NCBI GenBank assembly: GCA_036504215.1
Contig: DASXVO010000052.1
Coordinates: 1 to 64,000 of the forward strand
Direction of reading: 5' to 3'
Source of the DNA: Vicinamibacterales bacterium
Lineage (GTDB): Bacteria > Acidobacteriota > Vicinamibacteria > Vicinamibacterales > Fen-181
Length of the DNA: 64,000 bases
In this document: one piece after another, positions 54,711 through 63,696 of the stretch
Numbering within the stretch: position 1 is the stretch's first letter
How the letters are laid out: each line of letters starts with the position of its first letter
The notes under the pieces: model-generated
Seen by the model: the letters and a program-made list of their open reading frames with translations, nothing else
What the model was told of the DNA's origin: nothing
Database searches by the model: none
Position numbers and translations under genes: made by a program

Positions 54711-55604
54711 ATGGGCTTCCGACAGTCTCTGACGCTTCTGGGCGCGCTCGCCCTGGTGGTGGCGCCCCTGCTCGCCGGCGGTCAACAGGGGCCGACCTTC
54801 AAGAGCGGCACGAAGGTCGTGTCACTCTTCGCCACGGTGACCGACGCCGACCGGCGGCTCGTCCCCGGGCTCGCCAAAGAGGACTTCGAGATCCTCGACA
54901 ACGACAAGCCGCAACCGCTGGCGGTCTTCAGCAGCGAAGTGCTGCCGATCACGGTCGTCGTCATGCTCGACACGAGCGGGAGCATGACGGGCAGCATCGG
55001 GATGCTCAAGCAGGGCGCCGAGCAGTTCTTCCTCCGGCTGTTGCCAGGCGACCGCGCGCGGCTCGGCGACTTCAACGACAAGATCCAGATGCTGTCGGAC
55101 CTCACGGGCGACCGTGACGGGCTGATCTCCTCGCTGCGCGACGTGGACTTCGGCTACCCGACGCGGCTCTACGACGCCATCGCCGCAGGCCTCGATGAAC
55201 TGAAGGGAGTGGAAGGGCGTCGTGTCGTGCTCGTCTTCACGGACGGCGACGACACGTCGAGCAAGATCAGGTTCGGTACGGTGCTGGAGCGGGCGCAGAC
55301 CGAAGAGGTGATGATCTACGCGATTGGCCTGCAGAGCGACTACTTCAACGGCGTCCAACACGTCCGCACGCGTCCCGATCGCAGCCTCAAGAAGCTGGCC
55401 GAGGATACGGGCGGAGGGTTCTTCGAACTCGAGAAGACGGACCAGCTGACCTCGACCTTCACAAGGGTGTCAGAGGAGTTGCACAGCCAATATGCACTGG
55501 GGTTCTCAGCCGAGGTGCGCGACGGCAAGACGCACAAGCTGGATGTGCGCGTGAAGAGGCCGGGCATGAAGGCGCGAGCCCGGAAGAGCTACGTAGCTTC
55601 GTAG
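54711..55604 (+). CDS. Exported VWFA-domain protein of the Acidobacteria type
   Basis: The 297 aa product has a signal peptide (to about residue 25). An N-terminal beta segment follows (VSLFATVTDADRRLVPGLAKEDFEILDN), characteristic of the acidobacterial VWFA-related family. The VWA domain has the metal site DTSGSMTG (about residue 88), conserved Thr and Asp in TRLYDAI and FTDGDD. These proteins are abundant in Acidobacteria, with unknown ligands. TGC-TACTCT (54699-54704) ends 6 bp before the ATG, giving a nearly leaderless start. Confidence 0.88.
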   Translation: MGFRQSLTLLGALALVVAPLLAGGQQGPTFKSGTKVVSLFATVTDADRRLVPGLAKEDFEILDNDKPQPLAVFSSEVLPITVVVMLDTSGSMTGSIGMLKQGAEQFFLRLLPGDRARLGDFNDKIQMLSDLTGDRDGLISSLRDVDFGYPTRLYDAIAAGLDELKGVEGRRVVLVFTDGDDTSSKIRFGTVLERAQTEEVMIYAIGLQSDYFNGVQHVRTRPDRSLKKLAEDTGGGFFELEKTDQLTSTFTRVSEELHSQYALGFSAEVRDGKTHKLDVRVKRPGMKARARKSYVAS

Positions 55605-55700
55605 CCCTTCCGCGCACGTCGTACCGGACCGAGACCGTCAAAGAGCGAACGCCCGTGTGGGCCGTCGCATTGGCTGCGGGCCGTCACACGGGCTCGATGG

Positions 55701-55781
55701 TTACACCAGCGCGAGTACCATCGCCACAACGAGCAGAATGCCCACACCCCAGTCCGCCTTGTCGTAGATCTTGCCGAACAT
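55701..55781 (-). CDS. 26-residue single-helix membrane peptide
   Basis: The peptide has a short charged start (MFGKIYDKADWG), then a continuous hydrophobic helix (VGILLVVAMVLALV) to the stop. The start codon is preceded by AAAGGAGAT at ideal spacing, stronger than almost every ribosome site in this window, which argues for real translation. It lies 19 bp after the stop of a Cys-rich membrane protein, so the two are probably one operon. Small single-helix peptides of this size often stabilise membrane complexes. No homologue is recognised. Confidence 0.6.
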   Translation of the reverse strand: MFGKIYDKADWGVGILLVVAMVLALV

Positions 55782-55800
55782 CGTGTATCTCCTTTCCCAC

Positions 55801-56358
55801 TCATATAGACGGTGGGGGGAGGGGATTGGTTCGCGATGACGCCTTCCACGGATTGTCCACCACCAGGTCCGGATGCTCCCTGCGAAAAGTCTCTGCGACA
55901 TAGCAGTCGAAGCAGACCGGACGCTGGGTGGCGAGAACCTCGGGCAGGCGCTCGGCCTGGACCTCGGGCCACGGTCTCGCGATGCCGGCCTCGTCCATCA
56001 GCGCGGGCTTGCGGTCGTACCAGTCGATATCGCCAACCGGCTTGTTGCACACCGCGCAGCGTTTGTCCTGGTACCAGTTGGTCACAATGGTGCGGACCAG
56101 GCAGCCCTCGGGCGACCGCTCGATCTGCGCGAGGCACTCCCGCCCGCACGACTGCTTCTCGGGCCACCTGGAGCACGCCGACAGGGAGAACGGACCGCCG
56201 GCCGCGGCCCGCGCCGCGTTGACAGCGACTGCGGCCGCTTGCTGGCTCTCCGGACACTCGACCAGCCTCGGCCCCCGCAGCGCGACGTACCGTCGCCCGA
56301 ACCACGCCGCAACTCCGACGAGAACAGCGACGACGATCAGCGGCAGAAGCCAGCTCAT
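55801..56358 (-). CDS. Membrane-anchored cysteine-rich protein of unknown function
   Basis: The 185 aa product has one N-terminal transmembrane helix (LLPLIVVAVLVGVAAWFG). A soluble part with at least ten cysteines follows, in pairs such as SACSRWPEKQSCGREC, KRCAVCNKPVG and PVCFDCYVAE. The pattern suggests two or more zinc sites. The family was not recognised. The ATG at 56358 was chosen to start directly at the anchor. Confidence 0.65.
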   Translation of the reverse strand: MSWLLPLIVVAVLVGVAAWFGRRYVALRGPRLVECPESQQAAAVAVNAARAAAGGPFSLSACSRWPEKQSCGRECLAQIERSPEGCLVRTIVTNWYQDKRCAVCNKPVGDIDWYDRKPALMDEAGIARPWPEVQAERLPEVLATQRPVCFDCYVAETFRREHPDLVVDNPWKASSRTNPLPPPSI

Positions 56359-56488
56359 CGGTATGCCTCCCGGGGATTCGAACACAGAGTAGCACAGGGA
56401 CAACAGGGGCAAAGGGTTCGGAGATCAGGGGGCAGGGATCGGGGCCGAGAGCCCGGAGCCCAGATTCAGGATACGATCCGGAGTTGCT

Positions 56489-58153
56489 ATGACTCTTCGT
56501 CATCCGATCGCTCCAGGTGACCGCCCCGCCGGCAATCCGCGCGGCACGCGCTCCGCCGTCATGGCGCGGCACGGAATGATCGCGACGAGCCAGCCGCTGG
56601 CCGCCGCCGCGGGGCTGGTGGTGCTTCGCGACGGCGGCAACGCCGTCGATGCCGCGGTCACCGCCGCAGCCGTCCTCTCGGTCGTCGAACCGACGATGAC
56701 GGGCGTGGGCGGCGACTTGTTCGCGCTCGTGTTCGACGCCCGCACCGGCCGCCTGCGCGGCCTGAACGCAAGCGGTCGCGCGGGCCGAGCGGCGAGTTGC
56801 GCCGCACTGCGCGATCGCGGGTACCAGGCCGTTCCGCTCCGAGGTCCGCTGTCGGTGACGGTGCCTGGCGCGGTCGACGGGTGGGCCGAACTGCTCGCAG
56901 CCCACGGCCGCGTCTCGCTTGCGCGCGCCCTCGCTCCGGCCATCACGTATGCCCGCGAGGGATTCCCGGTCTCGGAGATCGTGGCCGGTCAGTGGCAGGC
57001 GGTCGAGGCCGTGCTCGCGCAAGACGATGTAACGGCCGGAGTCTTCCTGCCGGGCGGCCGCGCGCCGCGCGCCGGCGAGATCTTCACCAACCCGGGGCTC
57101 GCCCGCACGCTCGAGGACATTGCAGACGGCGGCCGCGACGCGTTCTACCGCGGACCGATTGCGGCCACCGTCGTCCGGCACCTGCAGGAACGCGGCGGCC
57201 TGCTGGACGCACTGGATTTCGCGGGGCATCGGGCGACGTGGGTCGACCCGATCCATACGACGTTCCGCGGCTGCGAGATCTTCGAGTTGCCGCCCAACAC
57301 GCAGGGACTCGTCGCGCTCGAGATGCTGAACATCCTCGAGGGCGAGGGGCTTGCCACGCTGGGCCACAACAGTGCCGCGCTGCTCCACGTGATCATCGAG
57401 GCCAAGCGTCTCGCGTTCGCCGATCGCGACGCGTGGCTGGCCGACCCCGACCACCTGCCGCCTGGCCTCGTCGAGAGACTGATCTCCAAGGAGTACGCGG
57501 CCGAGAGACGCCGGCTGATCGATCCGCGTCGCCGCGCGGACGTCTTCGAACCGGGAATCGGCCGCCCGCGCCGCGAAGGGCCGCGAGGGCTCCCGCCATC
57601 AGCGGCGGGCGACACGGTGTACCTCACCGCGGTGGACGGCGACGGCAACGCGGTGTCGCTGATCCAGTCGCTCTTCGAGAGCTTCGGATCGGCGCTCGTC
57701 GCGCCCGGGACGGGTATCGCGCTGCAAAACCGCGGCAGCCTCTTCGTCCTCGAGGACGATCATCCGAACGCGATCGGTCCCGCCAAACGACCGTTGCACA
57801 CGATCATTCCCGCGATGGCCTTTCGTGCGGGCCGACCGTTCCTGTCGTTCGGTGTGATGGGTGGAGACCTCCAGCCGCAGGGGCACGTGCAGGTGCTCAT
57901 CAATCTGCTCGAGTTCGGCATGTCCGTCCAGGAAGCGGGCGAGGCGGCGAGGATCCGCCATTCGGCGGCGGGCGTAGCCGTGGAGTCCGGCATCTCCGCG
58001 GAAGCTCGCGCCGGCCTGGCCGATCGGGGTCACGTCCTGGTGGATACACCCGGTGTGTTCGGCGGCTTCCAGGGGATTCAAGTCGACGCCGACCATGGCA
58101 TCCTGATCGCAGGCTCCGACCCGCGCAAGGATGGCCTGGCAATCGGCTACTGA
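56489..58153 (+). CDS. ggt: Gamma-glutamyltransferase
   Basis: The 554 aa Ntn-hydrolase precursor has GGNAVDAAVTAAAVLSVVEPTMTGVGGDLF near the start and the autoprocessing Thr376 in GDTVYLTAVDGDGNAVSLIQS. The small subunit begins there. No clear signal peptide is seen, so the enzyme may be cytoplasmic. It transfers or hydrolyses gamma-glutamyl groups of glutathione-like compounds. It precedes an ornithine-cyclodeaminase-family gene by 7 bp, so they share a transcript. Confidence 0.9.
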   Translation: MTLRHPIAPGDRPAGNPRGTRSAVMARHGMIATSQPLAAAAGLVVLRDGGNAVDAAVTAAAVLSVVEPTMTGVGGDLFALVFDARTGRLRGLNASGRAGRAASCAALRDRGYQAVPLRGPLSVTVPGAVDGWAELLAAHGRVSLARALAPAITYAREGFPVSEIVAGQWQAVEAVLAQDDVTAGVFLPGGRAPRAGEIFTNPGLARTLEDIADGGRDAFYRGPIAATVVRHLQERGGLLDALDFAGHRATWVDPIHTTFRGCEIFELPPNTQGLVALEMLNILEGEGLATLGHNSAALLHVIIEAKRLAFADRDAWLADPDHLPPGLVERLISKEYAAERRRLIDPRRRADVFEPGIGRPRREGPRGLPPSAAGDTVYLTAVDGDGNAVSLIQSLFESFGSALVAPGTGIALQNRGSLFVLEDDHPNAIGPAKRPLHTIIPAMAFRAGRPFLSFGVMGGDLQPQGHVQVLINLLEFGMSVQEAGEAARIRHSAAGVAVESGISAEARAGLADRGHVLVDTPGVFGGFQGIQVDADHGILIAGSDPRKDGLAIGY

Positions 58154-58160
58154 GGGCACT

Positions 58161-59162
58161 ATGGACTCGATGTCGTTCCGTTTCCTGACAGAGGATGATG
58201 TCCGCCGGGTGTTGCCGGCCTCGGCGTTTCCGGCGCTCGTCGATCTGATGGCCACGACGCTCGTCGACTTCTCGGCTGGCCGCCTGACGCAACCGGTCCG
58301 CACCGCGCTGCCCGTCGGCCCGCCCGGACAGTATCTCGGCGTGATGCCTGCGCTGCTGCCGGCATCCGGCAGCCTCGGCGCCAAGCTCGTCAGCGTCGTG
58401 CCCGACAACGCCGCGCGCAACCTGTCCACTCACATCGGCCTCGTCGTGCTGTTCGAGGTCGAGACCGGCGCCATCCGGGCGGTCATGGATGCCCGCTACA
58501 TCACCGAGGTCCGGACCGCGGCGGTGTCCGCCGTCTCGGTCCGCCACATGGCGCAGGCCGACGCCAGCCGACTGGCCATCATCGGCACCGGCGTGCAGGC
58601 GCGCAGCCATCTCGAGGTGTTTCGTGCGTGCCGCCGATTGAGCGAGGTTCGCGTGTGGGGTCCGGATCGGAACCAGCTCGAAGCGTTCGCGCGAGAGATG
58701 TCGCCCCGCGTGGGCGTCGCCGTGTCGGCCTCGCGTTCCGCAGAGCAGGCCGTGACCGGCGCGGATCTGATCGTGCTGGCGACATCCTCCGATCGGCCGG
58801 TCATTCGAAGCGCGTGGGTGCACGCCGGTGCGCATGTCGTATCAGTGGGCGCCTGCCGCCCGGATCAACGCGAGATCGATCCCGCACTCATCGCCCGCGC
58901 CAGGCTCGTCGTCGACTCGAAGGCTGCGGCGCTCGTGGAGTCCGGCGACATCGTGATGGGAATTGCCGAAGGCCGATTCGACGCCGGACATATCGTCGGC
59001 GAACTGGGAGAAGTCGCGGCCGGCCTGATAGCTGGGCGCGCGGCGACCGGAGAGGTCACCCTGTTCAAGTCCCTGGGGCTGGCCGTCGAAGATGTTGCCG
59101 CCGCGTCGCTGGCCTGTCGGCAGGCCGAGGCGCAGAACCTCGGAACCTCCCTGGCACTGTAG
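58161..59162 (+). CDS. Ornithine cyclodeaminase / mu-crystallin family protein
   Basis: The 333 aa protein has a Rossmann motif (IIGTGVQARSHLEVF) and the family-typical substrate pocket block ALPASGSLGAKLVSVVPDN. MDARYITEVRTAAVSAVSVRHMA holds the conserved Arg and Asp. Members act as ornithine cyclodeaminase, alanine dehydrogenase or imine reductases, so the substrate is uncertain. The ATG at 58161 follows ggt closely. Confidence 0.88.
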   Translation: MDSMSFRFLTEDDVRRVLPASAFPALVDLMATTLVDFSAGRLTQPVRTALPVGPPGQYLGVMPALLPASGSLGAKLVSVVPDNAARNLSTHIGLVVLFEVETGAIRAVMDARYITEVRTAAVSAVSVRHMAQADASRLAIIGTGVQARSHLEVFRACRRLSEVRVWGPDRNQLEAFAREMSPRVGVAVSASRSAEQAVTGADLIVLATSSDRPVIRSAWVHAGAHVVSVGACRPDQREIDPALIARARLVVDSKAAALVESGDIVMGIAEGRFDAGHIVGELGEVAAGLIAGRAATGEVTLFKSLGLAVEDVAAASLACRQAEAQNLGTSLAL

Positions 59163-59172
59163 AATGGGCTCG

Positions 59173-60378
59173 ATGCGGGTACTCAGCACGGCGGCCAGCC
59201 TGGCGCTCGTCCTCACCCTGACGGCGGTGGACCCGGCCTTTGCGGATCAGCGGTCGGAGGCCTTGCGGCGGCAGGGCTACGAGGCCGCCTACAACCTCGA
59301 CCACGATCGCGCGGTCGAGTTGTTCAAACAGGCGATAGCCGCGGACCCCAACGACGCGGCTGCGTACCGCGCGGCCGCCGCGGCTGCCTGGCTGCACGTG
59401 CTGTTCCTGCGCGGCACGGTGACGGTGGACGACTATCTGGGCCACATCTCGTCCACGTCGGACGTGCAGATGCCCAAACCGCCGGCCGACTGGGATGCGA
59501 GCTTCCACCAGTCGGTCGACCGAGCCGTCTCGCTCGGCGAGAAGGAGGTCTTGCAGCACTACCGTAGTGCGTCCTCGCACTACGATCTCGGCGCCGGCCT
59601 TGGGCTGGTGGCGTCCTACACGGGCACGATCGAGGGGCACATCTTCGCCGGACTGCGCGCCGCGCGGCGCGCCTTCAACGAGTCCGAGATGGCGCTCGAA
59701 CTCGACCCGAAGCGAAAGGACGCCGGCCTGGTGGTCGGGACCTACCGCTACATGGTATCCACGCTGCCGCTGCCCGTCCGTGTGATGGCGTACATCGTGG
59801 GCTTCGGCGGCGACCGGGCGCTCGGGCTGAAGTTGATCGAGGAGGCCGCGGCGTATCCGAGTGATATCCAGACGGACGCGCGGTTTGCACTCGTGCTCAT
59901 CTACAACCGTGAACACCGCTACGACGACGCCCTCGTCGTCGTCCGCGCGCTCGAACGATCCTATCCTCGGAACCGTCTACTGTTCCTGGAGGACGGCTCG
60001 ACGGCTCTGCGCGGCGGGCGAACGCAGGAAGCCGAGAGAATCCTGGACGAGGGAATCGCGGGGCTGCAGCAGGACCAGCGACCGAAGATGCCTGGCGAGG
60101 AAGGCCGCTGGCACTACCAGCGCGGCATGGCGCGGCTGCGGCTCGGCAAGCTGCCGGCCGCCGAAGAGGACCTGAAGCTCGCGATGATCCGGTCCGAAGG
60201 GCGCACATGGGTGCAGGCGAGAATCCACGTCGAACTCGGGAAACTGGCCGATCTGCGCGGCGACCGGAAGGCGGCGGTGAAGGCATACGAGCTGGCTTTG
60301 TCGCTCGGCGTGGCGTCGAAGGACTTCAGGGCGGAAACGGAAGCGAGGGCTCTGCTGGGAACTCCGTACAGGCAGTAG
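59173..60378 (+). CDS. Exported TPR-repeat protein
   Basis: The 401 aa product has a signal peptide (MRVLSTAASLALVLTLTAVDPAFA). A tetratricopeptide array follows from about residue 30 (GYEAAYNLDHDRAVELFKQAIAADPNDAAAYRAAA and several later units such as WHYQRGMARLRLGKLPAAEEDLKLA). TPR proteins act as scaffolds; no partner is evident. TAGAAT (59160-59165) ends 7 bp before the ATG, which supports 59173 over an in-frame ATG at 59164. Confidence 0.8.
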   Translation: MRVLSTAASLALVLTLTAVDPAFADQRSEALRRQGYEAAYNLDHDRAVELFKQAIAADPNDAAAYRAAAAAAWLHVLFLRGTVTVDDYLGHISSTSDVQMPKPPADWDASFHQSVDRAVSLGEKEVLQHYRSASSHYDLGAGLGLVASYTGTIEGHIFAGLRAARRAFNESEMALELDPKRKDAGLVVGTYRYMVSTLPLPVRVMAYIVGFGGDRALGLKLIEEAAAYPSDIQTDARFALVLIYNREHRYDDALVVVRALERSYPRNRLLFLEDGSTALRGGRTQEAERILDEGIAGLQQDQRPKMPGEEGRWHYQRGMARLRLGKLPAAEEDLKLAMIRSEGRTWVQARIHVELGKLADLRGDRKAAVKAYELALSLGVASKDFRAETEARALLGTPYRQ

Positions 60379-60578
60379 CACTGCAGCAGGTGCTGCAGGT
60401 GCTGCAGGTGCCGAAGGTGCTGGAGGTGCGAGTGCTGGAGGTGCTGAAGGTGCTGAAGGTGCGAGTGCTGAAGGTGCTGGAGTGCCCAAGGTGCTGCACC
60501 GCACCCGCAGCACCCGTAGCACCCGTAGCACCGCACCTGTAGCACCCGTAGCACCATTGGCACCATCAGCACCTGATT
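60379..60578. repeat. Inverted cluster of GGTGCTG / CAGCACC repeats
   Basis: The left half has about a dozen copies of GGTGCTG or close variants every 9-12 bp. The right half has the complementary CAGCACC / AGCACCCGT units. Together they can fold into a long imperfect hairpin of roughly 190 nt. This array lies directly between the TPR gene stop and the next start codon (60579), so the downstream gene would carry it in its leader. Confidence 0.75.
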
Positions 60579-61082
60579 ATGGCAACCAAAAAGTGGATCC
60601 CGATCGTCGTCGGCATCGTGATCTTCGCCGCGATCGTCGGCGTGGGCGTTGTCGGCGGGCTGATCTATGTCGTCCGCCAGCAAGTCCATGTCCAGACGAT
60701 GTCGGCGGCTGGCGGCGAGGATGACTTCAACAAGGCGGTGGCGCGGTTCGAGGGACAGAAGCCGTTCATCGAACTGCCCGGTGACGACAGCGATGCCGCC
60801 ACCGTCGTCCACCGCGAGATGGAGACGCACGAAACGGGATCGGTCAAGACGATCCAGGTTCGCATCTGGCTGCGCGAGGAGCGAAGACTCGTGCGCCTCG
60901 AGCTGCCCTTCTGGCTGATGAGGCTGGGGGGGAACAAGCCGATGAAGATCAACACGGACGCCTCCGCCACGGGCGCGATCACTCTGAGCGTCACGCCGGA
61001 AGAGGTGGATCGGCGGGGGCCCGGCCTGCTGGTGAGACACGAATCGCGCCGGGGCGAGCGTCTGCTCGTGTGGAGTGAGTGA
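60579..61082 (+). CDS. Membrane-anchored protein of unknown function
   Basis: The 167 aa product has one N-terminal transmembrane helix (IPIVVGIVIFAAIVGVGVVGGLIYVV). A soluble part follows (FNKAVARFEGQKPFIEL, then KTIQVRIWLREERRLVRLELPFWLM). No family recognised. The leader contains the GGTGCTG inverted cluster. It converges on the MscS-type channel gene, 4 bp away. Confidence 0.6.
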   Translation: MATKKWIPIVVGIVIFAAIVGVGVVGGLIYVVRQQVHVQTMSAAGGEDDFNKAVARFEGQKPFIELPGDDSDAATVVHREMETHETGSVKTIQVRIWLREERRLVRLELPFWLMRLGGNKPMKINTDASATGAITLSVTPEEVDRRGPGLLVRHESRRGERLLVWSE

Positions 61083-61086
61083 GAGA

Positions 61087-62535
61087 CTAGGACAGTTTCA
61101 GAAACTCCTTCACCCTCGCGAGGAAGGTGCGAGGCATCTCCTCGACGGCAACGCTGGACGCGCTCTGCTGACGCGTCCGTTCGAGGCCGAGCCGCCGCTC
61201 CGCGACGGCTGTGCCGATGCTCTCCACCACAGCCGGGTGCGCCAGGGCTATCCGGCGGAAATCCTGCGCGCCAATCTCGAGCAGCAGGCAATCCGACACG
61301 GCCGAGACGGTCGCGGTCCGCGGTTCGCCCGTCAGCAATGACATCTCGCCGAAGAAACCACCGGCCGGGATCGTGGCGACCTCGGTCCCGTTCTCACCGA
61401 TCGTCACGCGCACCTGGCCGCCGGCAATCACGAACATCGACTCGCCCGGCTGGTCCTGCCGGACGACGGTCTGGCCCTGGCCGTAGATCCGCTCGCGCGA
61501 CACCGCCGCCAGCTCAGCTCGCTCGGCAGGCGAAAGAGGAGCGAAGATCGGCACGGCGGCCAGGCTGAGCGCACGCTCGTCGAGCGACGTGGCGTCCACC
61601 GCCGCGGGTCTGGCACGGTACTGCACCTGGATCGGGAACGGGATCTCGATGTGGTGCCGCCGGAAGGCGTAATACACGCACGTTCGCACCTGGTCGCGCG
61701 CCCGGTCGTCGGCGGCGAAATCGTCTATCCAGAACTTGATGCGGTAGATGATGGCGGACGCCGCAAAGTCGGCGACGAGCAGCTCGGGCTCGGGCAGCTT
61801 CAGCACGAGCGTCGCATCCGTCAGTGCCGACAGAATGACCGCCTTCACCTCGTTCGGCGGGGTCGAGTAGCTCACGCCGACTTCAATCTGCAGGCGGGTC
61901 GGCGCGGCGGGTTCGGAGTAGTTGGTGATGGCCTCCTTCGAGACGATGCTGTTGGGCACGGTCACCAGGTCGCCGTTCTTCGTTCTCAGCCGCGTCGCCC
62001 GCCACGTGATGGCGGCGACCATGCCTTCGAACTGCCCAACCTTGATCCAGTGCCCCGACCGGAACGGCTTCTCCACCTGAAGGGCAAGGCCCGCAAAAGT
62101 GTTGCCCAGGGTGTCCTGCAAGGCGAAGCCAATCACCACCGCGCCAACGGCCGACGTCGTCAGGAACTTCTCCTGCATCACGCTCGTGCCGACGACGAGG
62201 AAGATCCCGATGATGATGGCGTCCTGGACGATGTTGGGGAAGTGCTCGGGCGTGCGGTCCACGCGCCACGGGTTCACGGTGAGGACGACGGCGAGCGTGA
62301 TCAGGCCGAGGGCCAGCAGCAGGTTCGCAACCGACTGGATGCGAACGATGAGGTCTGGTGCCACCGGCCCGGCGGCAGAGACGACGGCGACGGCGACGTA
62401 GAGGATGAACGTGGCGAGCGACACGCGCAGCTTGCTGCGCACGAGGCGGTTGGCGGTGAACGCCCGAAACGCGAACGTCACCGCCAGCGCCGCGATCCCC
62501 AGAACGAGCGGGTGGGACCAGACCGCGGACGGCAC
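61087..62535 (-). CDS. MscS-family channel with C-terminal cyclic-nucleotide-binding domain
   Basis: The 482 aa protein has about four N-terminal helices. The MscS pore-lining and beta domain follow (TSAVGAVVIGFALQDTLGNTFAGLALQVEKPFRSGHWIKVG), with the pore helix AVGAVVIGFALQD. From about residue 335 a CAP-type cyclic-nucleotide-binding domain has the phosphate-binding cassette FFGEMSLLTGEPRTATV, including the conserved Glu and Arg. It is probably a nucleotide-gated osmotic channel. It starts with GTG overlapping the M48 stop by one base, and the next gene upstream is a class III cyclase. Confidence 0.9.
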   Translation of the reverse strand: MPSAVWSHPLVLGIAALAVTFAFRAFTANRLVRSKLRVSLATFILYVAVAVVSAAGPVAPDLIVRIQSVANLLLALGLITLAVVLTVNPWRVDRTPEHFPNIVQDAIIIGIFLVVGTSVMQEKFLTTSAVGAVVIGFALQDTLGNTFAGLALQVEKPFRSGHWIKVGQFEGMVAAITWRATRLRTKNGDLVTVPNSIVSKEAITNYSEPAAPTRLQIEVGVSYSTPPNEVKAVILSALTDATLVLKLPEPELLVADFAASAIIYRIKFWIDDFAADDRARDQVRTCVYYAFRRHHIEIPFPIQVQYRARPAAVDATSLDERALSLAAVPIFAPLSPAERAELAAVSRERIYGQGQTVVRQDQPGESMFVIAGGQVRVTIGENGTEVATIPAGGFFGEMSLLTGEPRTATVSAVSDCLLLEIGAQDFRRIALAHPAVVESIGTAVAERRLGLERTRQQSASSVAVEEMPRTFLARVKEFLKLS

Positions 62536-63686
62536 TACCGGAGGTTCCCTTCCTTCTTGAAGGCTGCGATGTCGGATGGCTTGAGGCTGACCACGACCAT
62601 CGTCGGCACGGCCCCGCCCCTGGCGTTGCGCTCGGTGTCCACGCCGCGCGACGCGCCCGACCCGGTGACCTCAGCGGACTTCTTCTCCGAACCGGTCGGC
62701 TTCACCAGGTCGCCCAGGCCGAATCCCCTCTTCTTGGGCTGCTCTTCCTTCTTCTTGTCGTCGGCGGACTTGCCGCCCCCGGCCAGGCCCGCGGATCCGG
62801 CCTGCACCGCGGTGATGTCCGTCAGGCCTTTCGTCTTGTAACTGATGAACTTGCGGTACCGATCCTCGAGTGTCGCCGTCGAGGCCAGCTTCTCGGAGCC
62901 GATCTGCTTCGAGAGGCGATCCAGCCGCTCCTGCATCTCGGGATGCGACGCGAACAACCCCTGCTTCTCGCTCGCACTCTTGTTCCGCTCGGTCAGGCGC
63001 GTGAGGAAGGCGCCAAGGCTCGACGGCGAGTAGCCGACGCGGTTGGCGAGGCGGATGCCTTCCTTGTCGGACTCGAGTTCCTCAGCCCGGCCGAAGCCGG
63101 CCATCACCAGGTCGGAGGTGTGGTCGACGAGTTGCTGGAAGACCTTCTTATCGGCCAGCGTCTCGTCGGCTCCCATCTGAACGGCCTTGCTCTTCTGGAC
63201 CGCCTTCACGGTGTGCTTGGCGGTGACGTGAATGATCTCGTGCGCGAGCACGTCGGCCAGTTCGGCCTCACTGTTGAGCAGGCCGAGCGCGCCGCGGGTG
63301 ATGTGGATGTACCCGCCAGGCGCGGCGAAGGCGTTGACACCGTCCGTGTCGAGCACGATGAACTTCCAGGGCAGGCCGGGACGGCTGCTCGCGTCCGCGA
63401 GCACCGCGCCCACGAGTGTCACGTAGCGGTGCACCGCGGCATCCTGCACGACGCCGTAGCGCGCCCGCACCTTCTGGCTGACGCCGTCACCCAGCCTGAT
63501 CTCGTCGTCTTCCGTAATCGTCAGTTCGCGAATCTGCTGGGCGCGTTTCAGGATGTCGCCGAATTGCGGTGAAGCGGCGGCCGAACCCACGGCGGCGTCC
63601 GATCCGGCAGGCCGCGCCGGGCCGGCCGTCGCGGGCGGGACCATGCCCATCGCCAGTCCAACGATCACGGGAAGCAGGCGTTTCAT
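62535..63686 (-). CDS. Exported M48-family zinc metalloprotease
   Basis: The 383 aa protein has a signal peptide (ending near ATAG). A zinc motif ADVLAHEIIHVTAKH and the third ligand Glu in FGRAEELESDKEGIRLAN define the Oma1/BepA-type M48 peptidase. The C-terminal third is a Lys/Gly-rich low-complexity linker, then an unrecognised segment. Related enzymes degrade misassembled outer-membrane proteins. It lies between the cyclase and the channel genes. Confidence 0.88.
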   Translation of the reverse strand: MKRLLPVIVGLAMGMVPPATAGPARPAGSDAAVGSAAASPQFGDILKRAQQIRELTITEDDEIRLGDGVSQKVRARYGVVQDAAVHRYVTLVGAVLADASSRPGLPWKFIVLDTDGVNAFAAPGGYIHITRGALGLLNSEAELADVLAHEIIHVTAKHTVKAVQKSKAVQMGADETLADKKVFQQLVDHTSDLVMAGFGRAEELESDKEGIRLANRVGYSPSSLGAFLTRLTERNKSASEKQGLFASHPEMQERLDRLSKQIGSEKLASTATLEDRYRKFISYKTKGLTDITAVQAGSAGLAGGGKSADDKKKEEQPKKRGFGLGDLVKPTGSEKKSAEVTGSGASRGVDTERNARGGAVPTMVVVSLKPSDIAAFKKEGNLR

Positions 63687-63696
63687 GGCTATCCTC

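Noticed and set aside
60207-60542. Leu/Val-rich heptad-like protein over the GGTGCTG repeats
   Set aside because: The apparent VLQVLQVP repeats are only translation of the DNA repeat; the frame overlaps the TPR gene and has no independent start signal.
60379-60578. CRISPR array
   Set aside because: Repeats are 9-12 bp, nearly contiguous and mirrored by their complements; there are no unique spacers and no cas genes.
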